DNA of 64,000 nucleotides, taken from the NCBI RefSeq assembly GCF_000286835.2, contig NZ_AJYD02000038.1:248001-312000 (forward strand), written 5' to 3'. The notes below the pieces were generated by a model, which did not search any database, had not been told where the DNA came from, and worked only from the letters and a program-made list of their open reading frames with translations. This stretch comes from Enterovibrio norvegicus FF-33. Lineage in GTDB: Bacteria; Pseudomonadota; Gammaproteobacteria; Enterobacterales; Vibrionaceae. Shown piece by piece: positions 59,401 through 64,000 of the stretch; within the stretch, counting starts at the first letter, position 1; each line of letters starts with the position of its first letter. The translations under genes were made by a program, and so were the position numbers.

Positions 59401-62400
59401 GCATTGGCAGAGAGTCATGATGTCACGCTCTACACTGTTATGATGGCAGCCCTTTACGTGACATTGTCAAAGTTATCGGGACAAAATGATGTCGTGATAG
59501 GAACACCATCCGACAATCGAAACAACGCTGATACACAAGAGATTATTGGACTCTTCGTCAACTCCCTTCCTATTCGGCTAAGTTGCAACGAAACCCAAAG
59601 CGTATCGTCGTTATTCAACACAACAAACAAATCACTACTTGATGCAAAAGAGCATCAAGATATGTCGTTTGAAACGTTAACGCAGTTGCTTGATGTCCCA
59701 AGAGACACCTCTAGGCACCCTATTTTCCAAGTTATGTTTAGTGTGCAGTCATTTGCGACAAACAAAGATCATGCTGAAGAACTTCCATTTAGAGTCCCTT
59801 CGGGTACATCGGCGAGTTTATTCCCCAAAACAGCCAAATTTGACCTCAACATGTTCATTGATGACAGCGCTGAAGAGATTTCTGGCGAATTGACGGGGGC
59901 AGCATCACTTTATTCCACTCAAACTCTTGAGCGTATCAATGAGCTATACACTCACGTTCTTGAGCAATTTTCTTCTATTGCTGACCTGCATCTTCAGGAT
60001 ATAGATGGATTGACAGCCCAAGATAAGCTATGGCTTTCGAATCACAGTAAAGGAAGCATTGTTGAGATCGACTACTCGGTGTCACTGGTGGATCTATTCG
60101 AACGAAGAGTTAATGAGTTACCCGATCACATCGCATTAAAGCAAGACAATGAAAGCGTTACCTATGCAGAGCTAAATACCCAAGCAAACAAATTAAGTCA
60201 TCTTTTGGTTCAACAAGGGATCACTTCAGGCAACAGGGTCGGCATTCATTTACAACGTAGCATTTCAAGCACGATCGCTATTCTTGCTACGTTAAAGCTA
60301 GGTGCAACGTATGTACCACTGGATCCTGCTTACCCAGAAGCACGACTCAATTTTATGGCTGATGATGCATGTATAAATGTGTTATTTAGCCATAGCTCCC
60401 TTTCACCACTTCAGCTTCGTAATGGGGTAACAACCCTTCATATTGATGCGATTAATCTTGAACTACTGGCTAGCGATAACCTCAACATCACTCAAACAGA
60501 TACGCCTATATATGTCCTCTATACTTCAGGCTCGACTGGCACACCTAAAGGGGTTATGGGCACTGAACGAGGCCTGTTAAATAGATTGCACTGGATGTGG
60601 TCCAAGCATCCATTCAATATTGATGACGTCAATTGCCACAAAACATCACTCAATTTCGTGGATCACGCATCGGAGCTATTTGGGTCACTTCTCAATGGTA
60701 TAACCACACTTATCATTGGCAATCATGATGGCCAAGATCTCCTGAAAATGAGCACACGAATCTCGCACCACAAAGTGAATAGACTTGTGCTTGTTCCATC
60801 CTTACTGGACGCCATCCTAAGCCTGCCAGAACAGCGCCAGAGTGATTTTGATAGCATCACGTTGTGGACGTGTAGTGGAGAAACACTCACACCCAATACG
60901 GTACGCAATTTCTATCACTGTTTTCCTAATGCAACACTTTTGAATATCTACGGCTCTTCGGAAGTCGCGGCTGACGTGACGTGTTTTGATACTCGCAAAA
61001 CCATCAATACCGACCGCATACACAAAGGCATTCCTCTTGGACAGCCTATATCCAACGTATCAACTTACATCCTAGATTCAAGCTTGAAAGATGTACCGCT
61101 AGGCGCGACCGGAGAGCTATACATTGGCGGTGATTGTTTGGCCAAGGGTTACACCCAAAAGCCATACACAGACGAGCGATTTACGGCACATGTTCAAACA
61201 GGAGATCGTCTATTTGGAACAGGCGATTTAGTCAGATGGAACACCTACGGTGAACTGGAGTTCATCGGGCGTAACGACTTTCAGGTTAAGGTTCGTGGTC
61301 ACCGAATTGACTTAGCCGAAATTGAAGAAAACCTCATGCTATTCACCACGATTCAACAGTGCGTAGTGACTTGTATTCACCAAGGCGAAAACAAAACACT
61401 TGCAGCGTATATCGTTCCTGAACAAAGCGGTGGGATTTCCAGTGAAGTAATTCGCCAATCGCTGCAAAAACAGCTACCTGAATACATGATACCTACGTTC
61501 ATAGACATTCTCGACAATTTGCCACTCACTCCAAACGGGAAAATTGACAGACAAAAACTTCCTGAGCCAGTGATGACATCAATAACATCGGAGACATCTT
61601 ATATTGCACCTCGATCAATGAGGGAAAAGCAATTGGCCGAAATTTGGAAAGAGATGTTTAGCCGAGACCGTATCAGTATCGACCAGAGTTTCTTTGCGCT
61701 TGGAGGAAATTCTATTTCAGCCGTTCGTCTAATGGCCATCATTGAAGAAAACCTCGGCTTGTCATTGAGTCTTCAGAATCTGTTCCAACTTCAGACCATA
61801 GAGGGGATGGCGGCTGCGTTAAATGATGACCTTCAAGACAAAATACCATTGAGAAAAGAAACCCTAGCACCTCTTTCTTTTGCTCAAGAAAGATTGCTCT
61901 TTATTGAGCGTTTGGAGCAAGGAACGGATGCCTATCACTTACCAACCCTCCTACAACTCAACGATGACATAGACCTTGGCATTCTTTCCAAGGCGATTAA
62001 TCATGTCATCGAAAGGCATCATGTTTTAAGAACCCTATTCGTTCCTGACGAGAATGGTGTCGATTACCAAACAGTGATTGATACGCCTAATATTATCGAA
62101 AAAATCACAGTTAATGATGACAAAGATATTGAAAGTGAGGTTAAGCTCCACATCGAAAAACCATTTAATTTCTCTATTGAATGTCCTCTTCGAGTAACGA
62201 TGATCGAGCAAGAAGCTCAACAGTATCTGTTATTTGTTTTCCATCATATTGCTGTTGATGGATGGTCCACCGATGTGTTTTTGAGCGAAATGATAGCGTC
62301 TTATCAAGCATTTCAGAAAGGCACAAAACCTAAGTTACCTGCCTTACAAATACAGTATGCTGATTACGCAGCTTGGCAAAAAAATACGCTAAATGACGTC

Positions 62401-64000
62401 GAAATAGGCAAGCAGATATCATTCTGGAAAGGTCAACTTGATGGGGTGGAAACACTTACCCTCGCAACTGACAGAGCAAGGCCTAGCTCCATAGATTATC
62501 GGGGTAAAGACATTGCATTTACGCTAAATGAAGCGTTGTCTGAAAAACTCAGAAGTTTAGCCATCAGCAACAATACGACGCTTTACACTGTTTTACTGGC
62601 CGGATTTGCAAATGTGCTTAGCACCCTTTCAAGCCAATCAGACTTTGTTATAGGTACACCGTCTGACAATAGAGAGAATCCACAGCTTCATAATTTAATA
62701 GGCTTTTTCGTCAACACGTTGCCACTTAGGATTTCTATTGAGCAAGATCAAAATGCTGAATCGCTGATTGAGACGCTCCATCGCACTCTCACCGACGCTA
62801 AGGCTCACCAGACGTTGCCATTTGAAAAGCTGGTCAGTTCTCTAAATGTACCTAGAGATACGTCACGGCATCCACTATTCCAAATCATGTTTAGCTTACA
62901 AACATTCGGCGCGAGTCATGATGACCATATGGACAATGATTTTGGAAGCATCATTTCGAACGGACCAATGGCGGAAACAGCGGCAAGATATGATCTAAGC
63001 CTGCAGATGGACGACAGCAATAAAGAGATCCGAGGGAGCATCAACTACGCACAAGCTTTGTTTGATCATGACACCATTGCTCACTTTAATGAGCTTTTGG
63101 AACTGTCATTTATTAATATTACAGACAATCCCGATGCACGTTTGATAGAGCAACACTTAGTCACCGAATCAGACGAACGAATTATCAATAAACAACACGG
63201 CTCTACGCAGGTTATTAGTGAGTTATCACTGCCTTCGGTCTTTGATGCCATCGTTAAAAAGCAACCTCTGGATTGTGCCGTTATCACTGACGGATATACT
63301 CTCACTTATCGAGAGTTAGATCGAAAAGCAAACCAGCTTGCAAACACGATCATTGAAAGTCTGTCGCTCGTTGAAAATCCCAGCAAACTCATCCCGTTGA
63401 TACTCACCCCAGGCATCGACATGCTTGTCAGCATCATCGCTGTCCTGAAAGCAGGATGTGCCTACGTTCCAGTGTCACCAGCATATCCGATAGATAGAAT
63501 GATATACCTCCTTGAGGACACACAAGCGAGTTGCATTATCAGTCATTCTGAATGCGACAACGTATTGGCGTCACTCCAAGAGCATAAGACAACACGACCA
63601 ACTGTACTAAAAGTGGATGATGATAGTGTTCTCTCTGCACCGTCAGAGGCTCCACTCGTAGCAATTAGCCCTAACGATTTGGCCTACGTTATTTATACCT
63701 CGGGCACCACCGGTCAACCCAAAGGCGTAATGGTAGAACATGGAAACATCACCAACTACCTTAACGCGGTGTCCTCTTGGATGGCTGACGTTAACAATGT
63801 CGACTTCTCAACAAATTATTGCTTTGACTTAACGGTAACCACCACGCTAATCCCGTTACTAAGCGGAAAATGTGTGTGTGTATACGATGGCGACATATTG
63901 GATGCGGTGGCTTACTCACAACACCTCTCCGACAAACATGTTGATATGGTCAAAACGACACCAAGTTTAGCCAAAGCACTATTGACGTCGAACGATGGCA
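47410..64000 (+). CDS. Giant hybrid PKS-NRPS, 3' end beyond the window
   Basis: From the ATG at 47410 the frame stays open to the window edge, more than 5,530 residues, so the stop, any thioesterase and further modules lie outside. Domain order with rough residues: KS 24-444, KS-flanking linker 448-586, ACP (Ser653), C 713-1134, degenerate A 1151-1411, half C 1427-1641, A 1654-2083, A-tail relic 2083-2318, PCP (Ser2358), C 2416-2841, A first part 2872-2957, methyltransferase 2965-3275, A second part 3294-3657, PCP (Ser3705), C 3767-4197, A 4225-4717, PCP (Ser4768), C, and an A domain cut by the edge. It would continue the chain built by NRPS 1 and 2. Only 57 bp separate it from the CPBP gene. 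Confidence 0.92.
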   Translation, partial: MDLNIIDQIGFSNESSDHIEEVNSNDIAVIGIEVNLPACSNKYDFWSMLKSEEHGVSTFPSDRQVDTDAYMRFKHPNLSPAYRTGGYLDSVDKFDPAFFGMSPKEAALTDPHQKLFLQTAYHAIEDAGYTGKIQDSETGIYLGYAHDALYRQYIDDVAPEHKASSTLGNLASMTASRLAYLLNLQGPSMVVDTACSSSLTALHLACQGLRNGDCETAIVGAVNLMLLPIETGDKIGIESVDGFTRTFSDDSSGTGLGEGVIALLLKPLTHAIDDKDNIWGVIKGSAINQDGRSAGISAPNGDAQQKVLAKAWRNAGIDPRNLSYMEAHGTGTKLGDPIEVSAINAAFRQFTSDTGFCPIGSAKTNLGHLDSAAGLLGIVKTLLCLKNNLIVPSLFFNAPNPAISFDGAVSVATSKQKWEGENRLAGVSAFGLSGTNCHVVLESAPILDASIDDQLAQYPFFLSAKTPYALTLLIHKTIEWLKQSPRCFSQDLSYTSIAGRAHFDFRIAVNFTDATSLITELEKAINDNNAIDINNVDDVDSRSQETNITTNFLAGKTSFNASEIPFSGHRISMPGYAFEPQRCWTPVPESSADTIETPPTLEPEVSSIVLPEVELEGQYVSDTAQIVANIWGYTLDIDTLSPDDDYYLLGGDSIFALDVQQLVNSELNVSIELHELLEHSVLSAFTQLVESRLHTEITNSHLPASHDNEISPLKSPLSFAQKRLWFLEQLEDLGSALNLPTALEIKGNLNVESLTKAIDLIAQRHSALRARFSTDDNEVTQSFDASLSCFEQRYIAENDLSSTLEGLANQRFLLTEGKLFKVSLVTLSETRHILLINCHHIIADGWSISLIIRELSEGYARIESGTTPSVQPPRAFSDYAFSQQEVVANSEEDAFWCNYLSNLPTTPWLPTDFPRPEKQSHAGASFELALSDTLSTQVKQWSREQGLTLYMSLKAAFDITLALYSGHYDIVVGTPVSGRESNKGEDWRQTVGLFINNLVLRSQVLPEKTVSTLVAEVKQDCLRSFAHQAMPFERLVELLQPDRDLSSSPLFQVMFALQNAPVDTVELNALTLRILPPLKQASQYDLTLNLFDANDGIAGAFEYCSDLYTKESVESLSTLYRDVLVAMVNNADRKISDLLENQTNDVTKQPENTSDWLSAISSIREMLPEAVAFEYNDKAVTYREFTDNAQQLAHTLTDHNCDLSMVAVAARTPEELATATLASFMAGGSVLVLDGENSHAYLTTMMEQSGATVAIVPTPLETLDTIPQFTYGDRRILSKNTPVSSHDRCGDIYLWDGEAKTLQCVCRQKIASWLNHLKQELPLQSEERWATSAHDSIAQLIVDAFYPTSQGGKVTRLDVASTLPKRNIEASLKSALTLDLPAHMIPSSIISLASFPTTPNGKIDRKALPAQNAFKTESVQEHDVSEDIAVWVDMLRDAPMLHSIPLDGTRTADSFNRQSQLSCMPPSTHEGLRLLSQSNNIENHWLALSLLTAAISYRGYEASLVINICHNDERKPVVIPFDTNQTILSLAFDLKRLWESLPSWSAVKYNDEMMLSTAIFNPVYQIEFGSTVSEEPTDIALQYDDNDNLYWHYNSTVLTSTTIGLLDAAFEQLASEFIAHPAQSPSEYCLVDQKSVEYLQNWNPQIEPEASNGQLISLFENAVNQFTSKTASKFIANDGDIKDRSFADLDQQSDTLAKHLVESGVNKGDLIALYLPHSDSLLIALLGILKSGAAYVPLDPSHPAARNTGILNDTECKWIVTDSVLRTQLPNTLAHPVCIDALPAMKHDTLLPSILPNDTAYVIFTSGSTGKPKGVIISHGAAFNFINGMHDSLPTALRTHWLWLTTVSFDIALYEWLGCLSLGQCCVIPCSEIIADARRINTLVSDQHIDLIQTTPSRWKLLLDNELPKSGSLLALCGGEALPEQTKDRLVTHFDEVWNCYGPTEATVWSLLAKCSLNEPVSLGQNLPGYQHFILSQEGQILPYGAVGELCIGGVSLAEGYLNRPDLTSKQFVNSEAGYVYRTGDLATLNHDESMVYIGRIDDQIKLRGHRIELGEIANNLKAQDEVSDAIVIARDDRLIAYVVSNTAELPDPLDPIALDSTSWVHLSKKQVNASDSIRCNKDTATYSLLVSGDLIESSSLQKLDSSQHVTMLHNVTLGAFDGFIHANTRHDLGWKFLPLGSPLSSDITTKNATKGQGVSVTSVGFGGKEKPQILVRGDTLRPVLSQPYITHYQTQHSALLEKSLLGIENVTASLVARNEDNTLIAFFAASSEHINTASVQKILERKYPRQDLPTAIYMLSEETIHRYYHSPSTLLERAEAQRQLTDTELALKTIWQDVLNIEELGLSDNFFTVGGHSLLAAKIITRVEETFNLRLPLKTVFTHSTLALFSSEIEQSTRNVADVDKPVTPVSRNQLLPLSLTQQRLWLIEQIGEQSAGYNVYDGYVLEGNLDNGALNDAFTTIVSRHEVFRSRFPTVDGEPMLVIQDQFDLELRIEDCDESQLDGLLKRDALAPFDLEHGPLFRVRIFKLSRDKHVLWINMHHIITDLWSVGLLMDEVISLYTSKLAGHTLDPTPPRLQYADYAVWQRDHVRSNTFNMEVTYWQKQLKDLPPLLELPTDYPRPVVQRFEGEKITVQLSSSLTSRIKALSEDQGTTLFNVLLSAYQILLTRYANTDDIAVASPNAGRTRYEVEEMLGFFINTLVLRSSVDSKQPFVEFLHQVSNMAAEAQTNQNVPFEHLVEVLQPVRNTSHQPLAQVSIALQNAVSSNLALDRLQLPDLSLQPIDVDASVTKFDLTLWASEQQDKLTTVWEFNTSLFDRQTVEEMASHFTVLLESIVSRPVEQIGRLEWLTSNEWKRLVHEWNQTSDEYDQQQTLHRYFESQVAQQPNAIALVDCDGDEMTYRELDARANQLANQLRNQGAKTGSLIPVCLERDTNTVVAVMGIVKAGAAYVPIEINSPRSRVRNILTQIGQANDVNIIVTCQSQLCAFRQAKWLDTQIDSFIVMDALNEHVQTELGRFSDTRAMFDHIAENANDEITAGGFTSIYNGKCFAQDQVDRYRDHVVNLCEPFMHKDATVLEIGCGSGIISFELASQVKHYYAIDPSEKALAANRLKQASNLPGLSFHQGFAHESVPVELGSVDVILLASTAQFFPGYRYTESVIDALTPLLKPNGKLVFCDLPDLAKKGELESSIASFSDNNPDSINSAWRQDLEKPLYFHSEFFEEVSRSTAIYKNPTIISRSALFDDELQYRFDVVLDRCSPLAPTDPLITTQWHQKQQSADNENRHIPSDSTAYIIFTSGTTGTPKGVEMQHRAVYNTLNWVNTSQNVDKHDRLLFVTSLSFDLSVYDIFGVLGAGGSIRIASNDECKDPEKLANILLREPITFWDSSPAYMKQLMPLMEGLISKSGADNSRLKRVFFSGDWIGLALPKHVERYFPNAAILGLGGATEAAIWSNFYPISDINPAWVSIPYGRPIANAQYYVLDELLSPCPVGVPGDLYIGGDCLAKGYYDDQVMTDRKFIANPLSDTPSARLYHTGDRARWMRSESGVLEFLGREDFQVKLRGFRIELGEIESKLLSHEKIEEAFVHLRRDPDGKEALDCLVAYLITSADDHVSTDSLRRFLSTHLPEYMVPTFYVELSAFPVTSNGKLDRSALPDPQTESNALSSIVLPETDEETALLVLWQSELSRQSISTNDDFFHIGGNSISAVRLIGAIQKTFGLTVPLRVVFEHRTIQAMSAVLAEIKASNQSPRVSPSAMQIPSEPDRKFAPLTAAQAGIFFIDRFEENSSAYHIPSLVELTSSADIAALKQALDAVVQKHSILRTHFSLNSEHVPVQEIMEKREEITTYTEHDNVELESLIRSLATKKFDLSQTGPVRFALFNNGETNLLLMTFHHIAFDGWSADIFLKDLAVAYSQVTAGKAIDLKPAANSFADYAAWNEKELSNGRMDVLKQYWIPQLSGYQNLAIRNDYSRPSVFNYDGIASSFSLNTNESRALRALAESHDVTLYTVMMAALYVTLSKLSGQNDVVIGTPSDNRNNADTQEIIGLFVNSLPIRLSCNETQSVSSLFNTTNKSLLDAKEHQDMSFETLTQLLDVPRDTSRHPIFQVMFSVQSFATNKDHAEELPFRVPSGTSASLFPKTAKFDLNMFIDDSAEEISGELTGAASLYSTQTLERINELYTHVLEQFSSIADLHLQDIDGLTAQDKLWLSNHSKGSIVEIDYSVSLVDLFERRVNELPDHIALKQDNESVTYAELNTQANKLSHLLVQQGITSGNRVGIHLQRSISSTIAILATLKLGATYVPLDPAYPEARLNFMADDACINVLFSHSSLSPLQLRNGVTTLHIDAINLELLASDNLNITQTDTPIYVLYTSGSTGTPKGVMGTERGLLNRLHWMWSKHPFNIDDVNCHKTSLNFVDHASELFGSLLNGITTLIIGNHDGQDLLKMSTRISHHKVNRLVLVPSLLDAILSLPEQRQSDFDSITLWTCSGETLTPNTVRNFYHCFPNATLLNIYGSSEVAADVTCFDTRKTINTDRIHKGIPLGQPISNVSTYILDSSLKDVPLGATGELYIGGDCLAKGYTQKPYTDERFTAHVQTGDRLFGTGDLVRWNTYGELEFIGRNDFQVKVRGHRIDLAEIEENLMLFTTIQQCVVTCIHQGENKTLAAYIVPEQSGGISSEVIRQSLQKQLPEYMIPTFIDILDNLPLTPNGKIDRQKLPEPVMTSITSETSYIAPRSMREKQLAEIWKEMFSRDRISIDQSFFALGGNSISAVRLMAIIEENLGLSLSLQNLFQLQTIEGMAAALNDDLQDKIPLRKETLAPLSFAQERLLFIERLEQGTDAYHLPTLLQLNDDIDLGILSKAINHVIERHHVLRTLFVPDENGVDYQTVIDTPNIIEKITVNDDKDIESEVKLHIEKPFNFSIECPLRVTMIEQEAQQYLLFVFHHIAVDGWSTDVFLSEMIASYQAFQKGTKPKLPALQIQYADYAAWQKNTLNDVEIGKQISFWKGQLDGVETLTLATDRARPSSIDYRGKDIAFTLNEALSEKLRSLAISNNTTLYTVLLAGFANVLSTLSSQSDFVIGTPSDNRENPQLHNLIGFFVNTLPLRISIEQDQNAESLIETLHRTLTDAKAHQTLPFEKLVSSLNVPRDTSRHPLFQIMFSLQTFGASHDDHMDNDFGSIISNGPMAETAARYDLSLQMDDSNKEIRGSINYAQALFDHDTIAHFNELLELSFINITDNPDARLIEQHLVTESDERIINKQHGSTQVISELSLPSVFDAIVKKQPLDCAVITDGYTLTYRELDRKANQLANTIIESLSLVENPSKLIPLILTPGIDMLVSIIAVLKAGCAYVPVSPAYPIDRMIYLLEDTQASCIISHSECDNVLASLQEHKTTRPTVLKVDDDSVLSAPSEAPLVAISPNDLAYVIYTSGTTGQPKGVMVEHGNITNYLNAVSSWMADVNNVDFSTNYCFDLTVTTTLIPLLSGKCVCVYDGDILDAVAYSQHLSDKHVDMVKTTPSLAKALLTSNDG
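47480..49495 (+). other. AT-less ketosynthase module: KS-linker-ACP
   Basis: The KS is complete: Cys195 in DTACSSSLTALHLA, histidines in MEAHGTGTKLGDP and KTNLGHLDSAAG. The flanking subdomain (PFFLSAKTPYAL...) and the post-KS stretch GHRISMPGYAFEPQRCW run straight into an ACP (LLGGDSI, Ser653). No acyltransferase, ketoreductase or dehydratase lies between. The extender must be loaded by a separate acyltransferase, as in trans-AT systems, and the beta-keto group should remain. Confidence 0.85.
50860..52330 (+). other. Relic: internally deleted A domain fused to half a C domain
   Basis: Residues 1151-1411 begin like an A domain (AVAFEYNDKAVTYREF; FMAGGSVLVLD at A2). The P-loop is lost (LWDGEAKTLQCV where YTSGSTGKPKGV is expected), A5-A8 are missing, and A10 survives (TPNGKIDRKALP). 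No PCP follows. Residues 1427-1641 resemble the second lobe of a C domain (DAPMLHSIPLDGTRTADSF...) without any HHxxxDG lobe. The block cannot activate or condense anything and leaves the flanking C and A as one working module. Confidence 0.75.
52369..54600 (+). other. A domain (Gly-like code) with A-tail relic, then PCP
   Basis: A1-A8 are intact (FTSGSTGKPKG, NCYGPTEATVW, YRTGDLA, IKLRGHRIELGEI). Specificity positions read D-I-Y-Q-L-G-C-V-W, nearest to the Gly code DILQLGLIWK but with three changes, so the call is weak. After LIAYVVS some 230 residues follow that end like a second, degraded A-domain tail (HSALLEKSLLGIENVTASLV ... KILERKYPRQDLPTAIYML) with no A10 lysine motif PNGK. The PCP (GGHSL, Ser2358) comes next. 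Confidence 0.65.
54655..58660 (+). other. Module with methyltransferase-interrupted A domain: C-A(MT)-PCP
   Basis: C domain with HHIITDLWS (His2542, Asp2547; Gly of HHxxxDG replaced by Leu). The A domain starts normally (TYRELDARANQLANQL, A2 VKAGAAYVPIE). It is then interrupted by about 310 residues of a SAM methyltransferase (IAENANDEITAGGFTSIYNG; motif I VLEIGCGSG at 3077) before A3 FTSGTTGTPKG. Code positions D-L-Y-D-F-S-L-I-W, plus SGDWIGLALP and GGATEAAIWS, resemble cysteine A domains (DLYNLSLIWK). The C domain is not a cyclisation type, so a thiazoline is not expected. Confidence 0.8.
58710..61840 (+). other. Module C-A(beta-alanine-like)-PCP
   Basis: C domain with HHIAFDGWS. The A domain has YTSGSTGTPKGV, but its A4 region reads NFVDHASELF, so the usual Asp235 that binds the alpha-amino group is Val. 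Code positions V-D-S-V-T-S-I-A-D fit the beta-alanine pattern VDxVxSxADK. A beta-amino acid substrate is therefore predicted. PCP serine is 4768 (GGNSI). Confidence 0.75.
61865..64000 (+). other. Module C-A(Asx), truncated by the window edge
   Basis: C domain with FHHIAVDGWSTD. The following A domain has YTSGTTGQPKGVMVEH and the start of its code, D-L-T (CFDLTVTTT) and K (VDMVKTTPS), as in the Asn-loading A domain of NRPS 1. Asn or Asp is likely. The positions that separate the two lie beyond the edge. Confidence 0.7.

Noticed and set aside
1-64000. tRNA, rRNA, CRISPR arrays, intact insertion sequences
   Set aside because: No cloverleaf, rRNA, regularly spaced repeats or transposase gene was seen by eye; small RNAs cannot be excluded.

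Overview
The window reads as a chromosomal segment of a marine gammaproteobacterium, most likely a member of Vibrionaceae (Vibrio, Enterovibrio or Grimontia type). This rests on family resemblance: the rsuA - radD - rplY neighbourhood, a short 92-residue L25, DNA polymerase II, an OmpA-type porin and LexA-controlled umuDC. No 16S gene is present to confirm it.

Positions 1-19,900 are mostly core genome. They hold the start of rsuA (minus strand), a GNAT acetyltransferase, radD, rplY, a DUF1289 protein, an unknown 103-residue protein, polB, and a two-component pair (OmpR-type regulator plus hybrid histidine kinase). The pair is followed on the same strand by a four-gene sugar ABC transporter set of the fructose (FrcBCA) type that carries a second periplasmic binding protein. 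An EamA exporter, a DUF2786 protein, an OmpA-family protein, a gamma-glutamylcyclotransferase-like protein and an M32 carboxypeptidase complete this part.

Positions 19,900-27,975 are an accessory zone with signs of decay. An HTTM/DCC fusion membrane protein is flanked by the intact M32 gene and by a frameshifted ~220-bp copy of that gene's 3' end. Then come umuDC with a near-perfect LexA box, a remnant of an aldehyde dehydrogenase gene, a doubtful small membrane ORF, an MscS channel, a DUF1989 protein and 1.1 kb of AT-rich DNA ending in a 20-bp palindrome.

Positions 27,976-64,000 (open at the right edge) are one co-directional operon for a large lipopeptide/polyketide hybrid. NRPS 1 (2121 aa) is FAAL-PCP-C-A(Asn)-PCP-E. 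NRPS 2 (3307 aa) is C-A(Ile)-PCP-C-A(Ser)-PCP-C-A(Thr)-PCP plus half a C domain. Then follow an MFS exporter, two divergent CPBP (Abi) membrane proteins, and a giant PKS-NRPS of more than 5,530 aa with no stop before the edge. Its order is KS (no AT, no KR)-ACP-C-[degenerate A + half C]-A(Gly-like)-[A-domain tail relic]-PCP-C-A(Cys-like, split by a methyltransferase between A2 and A3)-PCP-C-A(beta-Ala-like)-PCP-C-A(Asx, cut off).

A reading consistent with the sequence is fatty acyl - D-Asn - Ile - Ser - Thr - C2 unit - (Gly?) - (methylated Cys?) - (beta-Ala) - Asx - further units beyond the window. The most notable points are the acyl-D-Asn start (the N-cap used in colibactin-type prodrugs), the methyltransferase-interrupted A domain, three domain-deletion scars inside working megasynthases, and the pair of CPBP proteins lacking family catalytic residues. 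Specificities were read by hand from Stachelhaus positions and are predictions.
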